Source of the DNA: DASVFB01 sp963766345
Lineage (GTDB): Bacteria > Actinomycetota > Thermoleophilia > Gaiellales > Gaiellaceae
Assembly: GCA_963766345.1 (NCBI GenBank)
Contig: CAVXZL010000012.1
Span: 248,001-312,000 of the forward strand
Length of the DNA: 64,000 nt
Reading direction: 5' to 3'
Position numbers and translations under genes: made by a program. Shown here piece after piece: positions 17,670 through 26,473 of this stretch (positions are counted from its first letter, which is position 1; every line of letters starts with the position of its first letter). The notes under the pieces were generated by a model. It was given only the letters and a program-made list of their open reading frames with translations, ran no database searches and was not told where the DNA came from.

Positions 17670-17825
17670 ATGAAGGTCAACAAGCTCGCAGCCGCACTCG
17701 GCGTTTTCCTCTCGCTCGCCGTCGCAGCTCCCACCGTCGCATTCGCGAAGCACGGCGCGGACGATCCCGCCGGCCACGTCGGTCACGGCGGCCACGGCGG
17801 CGACGACGGCGCGCGTCACCGCTAG
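17670..17825 (+). CDS. Small secreted His/Gly-rich peptide
   Basis: 51 residues; the ATG at 17670 has GGAGG six bases upstream. A signal peptide (KVNKLAAALGVFLSLAVAA, cut after VAFA) releases about 25 residues made of His, Gly and Asp (HGADDPAGHVGHGGHGGDDG). Six histidines in so short a chain suggest metal binding. It stands alone behind the two-component pair and is closed by a strong terminator at 17855. No family recognised. Confidence 0.7.
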   Translation: MKVNKLAAALGVFLSLAVAAPTVAFAKHGADDPAGHVGHGGHGGDDGARHR

Positions 17826-17854
17826 ACACAAGTCTCCTCTTCCCTTGGAGAGCC

Positions 17855-17882
17855 CGAGGCCCGCCTGCCGAGGCGGGCCTCG
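17855..17882 (+). terminator. Perfect 12-bp hairpin
   Basis: CGAGGCCCGCCT (17855-17866), loop GCCG, AGGCGGGCCTCG (17871-17882). It lies 29 bases after the small peptide stop. Confidence 0.85.
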
Positions 17883-17927
17883 CGGCGTCCGGGTTTAGGC
17901 GGCCGTGCGCCGGAGACGGAGCAACAA

Positions 17928-19099
<1,172 letters not shown>

Positions 19100-19109
<10 letters not shown>

Positions 19110-20131
19110 AGCTTCGCGACCGCGGTGAAAACGTCCACGTCCTCGAGCGCGTCGGTCGAGTCGCTGATCTGGTCGACGCCGCCGATCAGCGGCAGTGAGC
19201 GAAGCCCGGGATCGTGCACGCGGTCGAGGCACGCCTCGACGAAGCGGGCCGAACCGAGCACCCGGAACGGGCGCGTGTGGAAGAGGCGCACCGACGGGTC
19301 GACGGGTGCAGTGATCCCGAGGGCGTTGTGTCGCCTTGCGAGCTCCTCGACCGCGACGACGAGCGCCGCCTCGCGCGCCTCGTAGTCGCGCGCTGCGAGC
19401 ACGTCGAGCAGGGACGGCCGAAGTGTCGCCGCCGCGTCGAGCCGCGCGAACGCGGAGCCGAGCCACTTGCTGTACGGCGCGTAGCGACGCTCGAGCAGGA
19501 ACGCGAGGCGCATGACGTCGCGCACGAGCCGAGCGGCGACGACGCGGGAGCCGAGCTCGTCGCCGACCTCGGCCGTGCGACCGACGAACGGCTCCTCCTG
19601 GTCGAGCCGCCGCCACTGGCTCGCGAGGAGCCAGAGCCACACGTCGTCGGGGTACCACTCGAGCACCGCCCGCACGGCGGCGAGCTCGCCCCCGTCGTCG
19701 TGGAAGACCGCGCCCGACGTCACCTCGAGCAACCGCTGCTGCGGCGCGCAGAGCCAGTGCCGCGTGGAGATGCCTCCGCGCGGGTCGAAGCCGATCCGCT
19801 GCGCGAGCCACGCGCCCGGCTCGGCGACCTCGACGTGGCTCGTGACGGCGACGGCGTCCCACCCGAAGCGCGTCGGCCACCCGCGGAACTCGTCCGGCAG
19901 GCCGGCCTCGATCGCGTCGCGCACCGGCGCGACGTCGCCGGCATCGACGAAGACCTTCAGCCGCGGCCCCCAGCCGTGGTCGGTCGAACGCTCGGTGTCG
20001 AAGCCGAGCACCTCGGAGCCGGAGCCGATCAGGGCCGCGGAATGTCGCCGGCCTTCGAGCAGCGGCGAGACGATCTCTTCGTAGTACGCCCGCGCGAGCT
20101 CGAGGCCCGGGACGAAGCGCGGCGTCGTCAG
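19100..20131 (-). CDS. DUF4037 nucleotidyltransferase-like protein
   Basis: About 343 residues. The N-terminal third has a nucleotidyltransferase-like signature (ALIGSGSEVLGFDTERSTDH, then WGPRLKVFVD) and the rest matches the helical DUF4037 domain (FLLERRYAPYSKWLGSAF, then PFRVLGSARFVEACLD). Function unproven; such proteins resemble antibiotic- or kanamycin-type nucleotidyltransferases. No ATG, GTG or TTG fits the N-terminus. A CTG at 20131 overlaps the GntR stop as CTGA and gives a protein beginning LTTPRFVPGLELARAY, which fits translational coupling in place of the usual ATGA. A sequence change from ATG is the alternative. Confidence 0.75.
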
Positions 20132-20841
20132 GCCGCGCGCTCCTCGAAGCGCCGCACGACGAGCTCGCCGGCGCTCAGCACGTGATCGACCATCCGGCGC
20201 CGCGCCTGCTCGGCGTCGCGGCGCTCGATCGCCTCGAGCACGGCGGCGTGCTGCGCGACGTTCTCCTCGAGCAGGTGCGAGCTCTCGCCGAGGACGATCC
20301 ACGTCAGGTCGCGCGGGAAGCTCTGGTGCAGGTCGGCGAGCATCGCGGCGAGGCGGTTGTTGCCGGCCGCCTCGAGGATCACGAGATGAAAGAGGTCGTT
20401 GCCGCGGATCCACTCGTCGTGGGCGCGCGTCGGCGGCGGGCCGACGTCCGCGTGCTCCTTCCACACGCGCAGCCGCTCGGACGACTCGTGGAACAGCTCC
20501 TGCGCGGCGCGCAGCCGGTACAGCTCCTCGTCGCGGATACGTCCGGAGGCGAGCGACGCGGCAAGCCCCTCGAGCTCGGCGCGAACCTCGTACGCCTCGC
20601 GCACCTCACGCGCGCTCGGCCCGCGGACCCGCGCGCCCCGTCGCGGCTCGAGCTGGACGATGCCCGCGGCCTGCAGCTTCCGCAGCGCCTCGCGCACCGG
20701 GGTCCTCGAGACGCCGAACTCGGTCGCCAGCGACTCCTGGCGCAGTCGCGATCCCGAAGCGAACTCCCCCGAGAGCACGCGGGCCTGAATCGTCGCCGCG
20801 AGCCGGTCGACGAGGGCTGCATCCTCCTCCGTCCGGGCCAT
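20128..20841 (-). CDS. GntR-family (FadR/FCD) transcriptional regulator
   Basis: 237 residues. Winged helix at 10-75 (LRQESLATEFGVSRTPVREA) followed by an all-helical FCD ligand domain with the metal-binding pattern: NDLFHLVILEAAGN, HAAVLEAIERRDAEQA and a terminal helix. FadR-subfamily proteins sense carboxylates or amino acids and repress neighbouring catabolic or transport genes. It is divergent from the peptide transporter operon, with an imperfect inverted repeat in the 116-base gap, so it likely controls that operon and itself. Confidence 0.88.
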   Translation of the reverse strand: MARTEEDAALVDRLAATIQARVLSGEFASGSRLRQESLATEFGVSRTPVREALRKLQAAGIVQLEPRRGARVRGPSAREVREAYEVRAELEGLAASLASGRIRDEELYRLRAAQELFHESSERLRVWKEHADVGPPPTRAHDEWIRGNDLFHLVILEAAGNNRLAAMLADLHQSFPRDLTWIVLGESSHLLEENVAQHAAVLEAIERRDAEQARRRMVDHVLSAGELVVRRFEERAA

Positions 20842-20864
20842 GGCCGGGCGACATTATCACGTCG

Positions 20865-20893
20865 TGGATCCAATCGACACTCGCTTGTATCCA
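20865..20893. promoter_or_regulatory. Candidate GntR operator
   Basis: TGGATCCAA (20865-20873) and TTGTATCCA (20885-20893) form an inverted repeat matching at 8 of 9 positions around an 11-base spacer. It lies in the gap between the GntR gene (start 20841) and the solute-binding protein gene (start 20958). A TAGGCT at 20900 could be a -10 element for the rightward operon; that is only suggestive. Confidence 0.55.
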
Positions 20894-20957
20894 TTTTGGT
20901 AGGCTCGCGGCTCGTGACATGGGCGGAGCCCCAATCCCGAGCACGGGGAGGAACCGA

Positions 20958-22556
20958 ATGACTGCTGCCCGAGCGCGTAACGCGCTTCTCCTTCTGGCGA
21001 TCGGCGGCATTGCGCTCGTCGCCGTTACCGCCGCGACTTCTGCGAGCAAGCCGCCTGCGCTCAAGAACGGCGGCACTCTCACGATCGGCCTCGCCGAGGA
21101 TCCTGACGCCCTCGACCCGACGCTCGCGCGCACGTTCGTCGGCCGGATGATCTTCATGCACATGTGCGAGAAGCTCTACGACATCGACTCGCACCTGAAC
21201 ATCGTCCCGCAGCTCGCGGCGGCGATGCCGAAGTTCTCGACGAACAAGAAGACGGTGACGATCAAGCTGCGGACGGGCCTCAAGTTCAACGACGGCACGA
21301 CGCTCGACGCCGCCGCAGTCAAGCAGTCGCTCGACCGGCACAAGACACTGGCGCGCTCCGCACGCGCGAGCGAGCTTGCACCCGTCACGTCGATCGACAC
21401 GCAGGGCAACAACACCGTGATCCTGCACCTGAACAACCGGTACGCGCCGATCACGGCCCAGCTCGCGGATCGCTCCGGCATGGTCATGTCGCCGAAGGCG
21501 TTGAACGACCTCGGCGCCAACTTCGCGACGAACCCGGTCTGCGTCGGCCCGTTCATGTTCAAGGACCGCCAGGCCGGTGACCACATCACGCTCGTCAAGT
21601 CCCCGTACTACTACGCGAAGAGCAGAGTGCACCTGGACTCGATCGTGTTCAAGATCATCACCGACCCGTCGGCGCGTTCGCAGAACCTGCGCGCGCACTC
21701 GATCGACGTCGAGGACCGCATCCCCTCGACGGAGCTCCAGGGGATCGCCCACGACTCGAGCCTGCGCGTCGCGAAGTCGGTCTCGATCGGCTACCAGGGC
21801 ATCACGATCAACATCGGGAACAAGAACGGGCTCAACAAGACCTACGAGAACATCGGCACGACGTTCGCGAAGTCGACCGACCTGAGGCAGGCGTTCGAGC
21901 TCGCGCTCGACCGCAAGCTCATCAACAAGGTCGTCTTCGGCGGCACGCAACAGCCGGGCTGCTTCCCGTTCCCGCCGGCGAGCCCGTACTTCGCCGCGAC
22001 GAAGGGGATCAAGTGCCACCTCACGGCGAACGTCGCCGCGGCGAAGGCGGCGTTCAAGAAGTCCGGCGCGAACGCACCGGTCGACGTCCACCTGACGATC
22101 GGAACCGATCCGATCGCCGCGCGGCTCGGAGCGCTCATCCAGGGCGAGGAGAAGGCGATCGGGTTCAACGTGGTCCTCGAGCCGACGGAGTTCACGACCG
22201 CGCTGAACCGGGCGGACGCCGGCAACTTCGCGACCTTCGCAGTCGGCTGGTCGGGGCGCGTCGACCCGGACGGCAACTTCTACCAATTCGTCAACACGAA
22301 GGGCTCGCAGAACGACAGCGGGTACTCCAACGCCGCCGTCGACAAGGCGACGAACCAGGCACGCGCAGTGCTGAACCTCAGCCGGCGGATCGCCTTCTAC
22401 CACACGGCCCTCGTCCAGGTGGCGAAGGACCTGCCGCTGATCTACCTCTACTACCCCATCAACCGGTTCGGCGTCGCGAAGTCCGTCGGCGGAGTGAACA
22501 TCTACGGCGACGGCCTCATCCGCGCGCAGTACGCAGGCTTCAAGAAAGGCACGTAG
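20958..22556 (+). CDS. Peptide/nickel-type ABC transporter solute-binding protein
   Basis: 532 residues; ATG preceded by GGGGAGG. A signal sequence (ARNALLLLAIGGIALVAVTA) without a lipobox cysteine, so probably not a lipoprotein, or anchored by an uncleaved helix. The mature part is an SBP family 5 protein: GGTLTIGLAEDPDALDPTLA, KTVTIKLRTGLKFNDGTTLD, and the C-terminal LIYLYYPINRFGV. Such proteins capture oligopeptides, glutathione or related compounds for the DppBCDF-type permease encoded next. With the gamma-glutamyltransferase at the operon end, a gamma-glutamyl peptide is an attractive ligand, as inference. Confidence 0.92.
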   Translation: MTAARARNALLLLAIGGIALVAVTAATSASKPPALKNGGTLTIGLAEDPDALDPTLARTFVGRMIFMHMCEKLYDIDSHLNIVPQLAAAMPKFSTNKKTVTIKLRTGLKFNDGTTLDAAAVKQSLDRHKTLARSARASELAPVTSIDTQGNNTVILHLNNRYAPITAQLADRSGMVMSPKALNDLGANFATNPVCVGPFMFKDRQAGDHITLVKSPYYYAKSRVHLDSIVFKIITDPSARSQNLRAHSIDVEDRIPSTELQGIAHDSSLRVAKSVSIGYQGITINIGNKNGLNKTYENIGTTFAKSTDLRQAFELALDRKLINKVVFGGTQQPGCFPFPPASPYFAATKGIKCHLTANVAAAKAAFKKSGANAPVDVHLTIGTDPIAARLGALIQGEEKAIGFNVVLEPTEFTTALNRADAGNFATFAVGWSGRVDPDGNFYQFVNTKGSQNDSGYSNAAVDKATNQARAVLNLSRRIAFYHTALVQVAKDLPLIYLYYPINRFGVAKSVGGVNIYGDGLIRAQYAGFKKGT

Positions 22557-22570
22557 GAGTCCCTAGGACG

Positions 22571-22639
22571 ATGGGCGGCTTCCTTCTCCGCAGGGTCGGA
22601 GCCGCCCAGCTCGTCCAGCCTGGGGTCACCGCTCGATGA
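22571..22639 (+). CDS. 22-residue leader ORF duplicating the permease N-terminus
   Basis: ATGGGCGGC starts a 22-codon frame whose first twelve residues (MGGFLLRRVGAA) repeat those of the permease that follows (MSGFLLRRVGAA). Its TGA overlaps the permease ATG as ATGA. The two DNA copies are 65 bases apart and differ mostly at third codon positions, so the reading frame seems to have been kept. It could act as a translational-coupling leader. It may also be a simple partial duplication with no function. Confidence 0.5.
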   Translation: MGGFLLRRVGAAQLVQPGVTAR

Positions 22640-23589
22640 GCGGGTTCCTCCTCCGCAGGGTCGGGGCCGCCGTCATCGTGCTGCTCCTTTCGAGCATGCT
22701 CGTGTTCGTCGGCGTGCGCGCGCTGCCGGGCGACCCCGCGACCGCGCTCGGCGCCGAGAACCGCGATCCCGCGGTCATGGCCGCGATTCGCCACCACTAC
22801 GGCCTCGACCAGCCGGTACCGGTGCAATATGCGAAATGGCTCGGGCTCGCGCTGCAGGGAGACCTCGGCCGGGACCAGCGTGACCTCTCCGTCTCCCAGA
22901 CGATCATGCACCGCCTCCCGATCACGCTCGAGCTGGCGTTCCTGTCGATCATGGTCGGGATCCTGATCGGGATACCCGCGGGGATCATCGCGGCGGTGAA
23001 GCAGCGAAAGCCTGCGGACTACGTCGCGACGAGCGCGGCGCTCGTCGGGTTGAGCGTCCCGCACTTCTGGCTCGGGCTGATGATGATCAGCTTCTTCGCC
23101 GTCCGGCACCACTGGCTTCCGTCCGGGTTCTACGTGCCGTTCTCCGAGGACCCGATCGAGAACCTCCGGCACATGCTCATGCCCGCGATCGTCCTCGGGA
23201 CAGGCCTCTCCGCGGTGCTGATGCGGCAGATGCGCTCGTCGATGCTGACCTCGCTCGGCACCGACTACATCCGGACTGCACGCGCAAAGGGCCTCTCCGA
23301 GAGGTCGGTGATCATGAAGCACGCGCTGCGGAACTCGCTGATCACGATCACGACGATCGTCGGGCTCCAGATGGGCGCGCTCATCTCCGGCGTCGTCGTG
23401 ACGGAGCAGATCTTCGCGATCCCGGGCTTCGGGAAGCTGACGCTCGACACGATCCAGACGCGCGACTACGCGCTGCTGCAGGGCGTCGTGCTCATCTCGG
23501 CGGCCGGCTACGTCGTCGTGAACCTCTCGGTGGATCTCATCTACTCGTTCCTCAACCCGAGAATCCGGGTCGCGGGGGCCGCTCAATGA
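22636..23589 (+). CDS. Peptide ABC transporter permease (DppB type)
   Basis: 317 residues with six membrane helices. The N-terminal signature helix (VGAAVIVLLLSSMLVFVGVR) and LPGDPA are typical of DppB/OppB. The EAA loop contacting the ATPases is RTARAKGLSERSVIMKHALR, and it is followed by the usual GVVVTEQIFAIPGFGKL. It pairs with the DppC-type permease whose start overlaps its stop as ATGA. Confidence 0.93.
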   Translation: MSGFLLRRVGAAVIVLLLSSMLVFVGVRALPGDPATALGAENRDPAVMAAIRHHYGLDQPVPVQYAKWLGLALQGDLGRDQRDLSVSQTIMHRLPITLELAFLSIMVGILIGIPAGIIAAVKQRKPADYVATSAALVGLSVPHFWLGLMMISFFAVRHHWLPSGFYVPFSEDPIENLRHMLMPAIVLGTGLSAVLMRQMRSSMLTSLGTDYIRTARAKGLSERSVIMKHALRNSLITITTIVGLQMGALISGVVVTEQIFAIPGFGKLTLDTIQTRDYALLQGVVLISAAGYVVVNLSVDLIYSFLNPRIRVAGAAQ

Positions 23590-24470
23590 GCTACGCCGAT
23601 CCGTCGCTCGCGGCCGAGCTCAACCCGCGCGCGCGGCGAAGGCGGCTGCTGCGGAAGCGCTTCCTCCGCCGGCCGTTCGCCGTGATCGGGCTCATGGTCG
23701 CCGTCGGGTTCATCGTGAGCGGGATCTTCGCGCCGGTGATCGCGCCGTATCACCCGGACACGAGCGACTTCACGAACCTGCTTGCGGGCCCGTCGCGGCA
23801 GCACCTCCTCGGCACGGACGAGCTCGGCCGCGACACGTTCTCCCGCCTGCTCTGGGGCTCGCGCGCCTCGATCCAGGCGGGCGTGTTCGCGACGCTGCTC
23901 GCCACGCTGATCGCGGTCCCCATCGGTCTCGTCGCCGGCTATTACCGCGGCTGGATCGACCCGGTCATCGCACGCGTCACCGACGTGCTGCTCGCGTTCC
24001 CGTTCCTCATCGTCGCCGTCGGCCTCGCGGCGATCCTCGGCGCCTCGCTCCGCAACGCGACGATCGCCCTCTGCCTCGGAGCGATCCCCGGGCTGATTCG
24101 CGTCGTGCGCGGTGAGGCGCTCGCGTTGCGCGAGGAGGACTACGTGCGCGCCGCGATCGCGAACGGCGCGGGCGACCCACGCATTCTCGGCAAGCACATC
24201 TTCCCGAACATGCTGCCCACGATCATCGTGCAGATGACCGTGACGATCCCCGCTCTGATCATCGGCGAGGCCGTGCTGTCGTTCCTCGGCCTCGGCGCGC
24301 AGTCGCCGCAGACGTCGTGGGGCGTGATGCTCTCCGACGCGAAGGACTACTACGAGACGGCGCCGCAGCTCATCCTCTACCCCGGCCTCGCGATCTTCTT
24401 CTGCTCGCTGTCGTTCAACCTGCTCGGCGACGGCCTTCGCGACGTCCTCGATCCGCGGACGACCCGGTAG
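23586..24470 (+). CDS. Peptide ABC transporter permease (DppC type)
   Basis: 294 residues. An N-terminal cytoplasmic segment (RRRLLRKRFLRRPFAVIG) precedes the first helix. The periplasmic HLLGTDELGRDTFSRLLWG motif is diagnostic for the DppC/OppC partner, and the EAA loop reads YVRAAIANGAGDPRILGKHI. With DppB it forms the translocation path. Its stop is three bases before the ATPase start. Confidence 0.93.
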   Translation: MSYADPSLAAELNPRARRRRLLRKRFLRRPFAVIGLMVAVGFIVSGIFAPVIAPYHPDTSDFTNLLAGPSRQHLLGTDELGRDTFSRLLWGSRASIQAGVFATLLATLIAVPIGLVAGYYRGWIDPVIARVTDVLLAFPFLIVAVGLAAILGASLRNATIALCLGAIPGLIRVVRGEALALREEDYVRAAIANGAGDPRILGKHIFPNMLPTIIVQMTVTIPALIIGEAVLSFLGLGAQSPQTSWGVMLSDAKDYYETAPQLILYPGLAIFFCSLSFNLLGDGLRDVLDPRTTR

Positions 24471-24473
24471 CCC

Positions 24474-25442
24474 GTGCCGCTGCTCGAAGTCGACGGGCTC
24501 AGCGTCCGGTTCGAAACCGACGACGGTGTCGTCCAGGCCGTCGACAGCCTGTCGTTCTCGCTCGACGAGCGCGAGGTGCTCGGCATCGTCGGCGAGTCCG
24601 GCTGCGGGAAGAGCGTCAGCCTGATGAGCCTCATGCGTCTGCTCCCGCCGACCGCGAAGGTCGACGGGACGGCGCGCTTCGACGGGATCGAGCTGCTCAC
24701 GGCGTCGTCGAAGCAGATCCGCCGGATCCGGGGGCGCCAGGTCGCGTTCGTCTTCCAGGAGCCGATGACATCGCTCAATCCGTCGTTCCGCGTCGGCCGC
24801 CAGATCGCCGAGGTGCTCGAGCAGCACCTCTCGATGACGCGACGGGCGGCGAACCGGCGCGCGGTCGAGCTTCTCGACCTCGTGCGTATCCCCGCACCCG
24901 CAAAGCGTGTCGACGAGTACCCGCACCAGCTCTCCGGCGGGATGCGTCAGCGCGTGATGATCGCGATGGCGCTCGCCTGTGACCCGAAGATGCTCGTCGC
25001 GGACGAGCCGACGACGGCGCTCGACGTGACGATCCAGGCGGGCATCCTCGACCTGATGCGCGACATCCGCGAGCGACTCGGCACGGCGATCGTGCTGATC
25101 ACGCACAACCTCGGCGTCGTCGCCGATCTGGCCGACCGCGTCCTCGTCATGTACGCCGGCCGCAAGGTCGAGGAGGCGCCGGTCCATGCGCTCTTCGCCG
25201 CGCCGCAGCACCCGTACACGCTCGGTCTGCTCGGCGCAATCCCGCGGCCGGGCAGCGCCGATCAGAACGGCAGGCTGCAGGAGATCCCCGGTCGCGTGCC
25301 GTCGCTCGACGGGCCGTGGACAGCCTGTGCGTTCGCTGACCGCTGCCCGCGCGCCGACACGCAGACGCGCAGCGAGGTGCCGCCGCTGCGGGAGGTCGCG
25401 CCCGACCACCTCGTCGCCTGCTTCCATCCAGGACCGAATTGA
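24474..25442 (+). CDS. Peptide ABC transporter ATPase (DppD type)
   Basis: 322 residues from a GTG. Walker A GESGCGKS, Q-loop FVFQEPMTSLNP, signature LSGGMRQR, Walker B MLVADEPTTALD and H-loop ITHNLG are all present. The C-terminal oligopeptide-transporter extension (HPYTLGLLGAIPRPG, ACAFADRCPRAD) is intact. It forms a heterodimer with the next ATPase. Confidence 0.94.
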   Translation: MPLLEVDGLSVRFETDDGVVQAVDSLSFSLDEREVLGIVGESGCGKSVSLMSLMRLLPPTAKVDGTARFDGIELLTASSKQIRRIRGRQVAFVFQEPMTSLNPSFRVGRQIAEVLEQHLSMTRRAANRRAVELLDLVRIPAPAKRVDEYPHQLSGGMRQRVMIAMALACDPKMLVADEPTTALDVTIQAGILDLMRDIRERLGTAIVLITHNLGVVADLADRVLVMYAGRKVEEAPVHALFAAPQHPYTLGLLGAIPRPGSADQNGRLQEIPGRVPSLDGPWTACAFADRCPRADTQTRSEVPPLREVAPDHLVACFHPGPN

Positions 25443-26473
25443 GCGACGCCGTCCCGACACTCGAGGTCGAGCACCTCGTCAAGCACTTCCACGCCGGGTC
25501 GCAGGTGTTCGGCGGGGGTGCCGTCGTCCACGCCGTCGACGACGTGTCGTTCACGATCGGCGCCGGCGAGATGCTCGGGCTCGTCGGCGAGTCGGGCAGC
25601 GGCAAGTCGACGGTCGGCAACTGCGTCGTGCGCCTGCACGAGCCGACGTCCGGGACGATCCGCCTCAAGGGCCGCGACATCACGCACACGTCGCGGCGCG
25701 AGCTCCGGCCGCTTCGCCGCGAGATGCACATCGTCTTCCAGGATCCGTACTCGTCGCTGAACCCGCGCCTCACCTGCGGTGAGATCGTCGGCGAGCCGCT
25801 GCGCATCCAGCGGCTTGCGGCGCGAGGGAGCGTCGACGGGCGCGTGCGCGAGCTCTTCGACACCGTCGGCCTGCGGCCGGAGTTGCGGCACCGTTATCCG
25901 CACGAGCTCTCCGGCGGACAGCGGCAGCGCGTCGGCCTGGCGCGCGCGCTGTCGGTGTCGCCGTCGCTGCTCATCGCCGACGAGCCCGTCTCCGCGCTCG
26001 ACGTCTCCGTGCAGGCGGCGATCCTCAACCTGCTGCGCGAGCTCCAGGAGCACCTCGGCTTCTCGTGCCTCTTCATCACGCACGACCTCGCAACGGTCGA
26101 GTTCCTCTGCGACCGCGTCGCCGTGATGTACCTCGGCCAGATCGTCGAGACGGCGCCGACCGCCGAGCTCTTTTCGGCGCCGAAGCACCCGTACACGCAG
26201 GCGCTCCTCTCGGCTGCGGTCGTCCCCGACCCCGTCGTGCAGCGGACGCGGACGCGCGTCGTGCTGGACGGTGACATCCCGTCGCCGCTCGCACCGCCTT
26301 CGGGCTGCCGCTTCCGCACGCGCTGCCCGCTCGAGCACGAGTCGGCGCCGCGCTCGCACGAGGAGGAGCCGCCGCTGATCGACGTCGGCGGCGGTCACTT
26401 CGTCGCCTGTCACCTCGTGTCACGCGCGCGCGACGACGCCCACCTCATCGACGCGGCGGAGCTCACGTCTTGA
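25439..26473 (+). CDS. Peptide ABC transporter ATPase (DppF type)
   Basis: 344 residues; start is TTG overlapping the previous stop as TTGA. Walker A GESGSGKSTVGNC, Q-loop IVFQDPYSSLNPRL, signature LSGGQRQR, Walker B LLIADEPVSALDVS, and C-terminal HPYTQALLSAAVVPDP with the Cys-containing CRFRTRCPLEH. It is the second ATPase of the transporter. The stop overlaps the gamma-glutamyltransferase ATG by one base. Confidence 0.94.
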   Translation: MSDAVPTLEVEHLVKHFHAGSQVFGGGAVVHAVDDVSFTIGAGEMLGLVGESGSGKSTVGNCVVRLHEPTSGTIRLKGRDITHTSRRELRPLRREMHIVFQDPYSSLNPRLTCGEIVGEPLRIQRLAARGSVDGRVRELFDTVGLRPELRHRYPHELSGGQRQRVGLARALSVSPSLLIADEPVSALDVSVQAAILNLLRELQEHLGFSCLFITHDLATVEFLCDRVAVMYLGQIVETAPTAELFSAPKHPYTQALLSAAVVPDPVVQRTRTRVVLDGDIPSPLAPPSGCRFRTRCPLEHESAPRSHEEEPPLIDVGGGHFVACHLVSRARDDAHLIDAAELTS

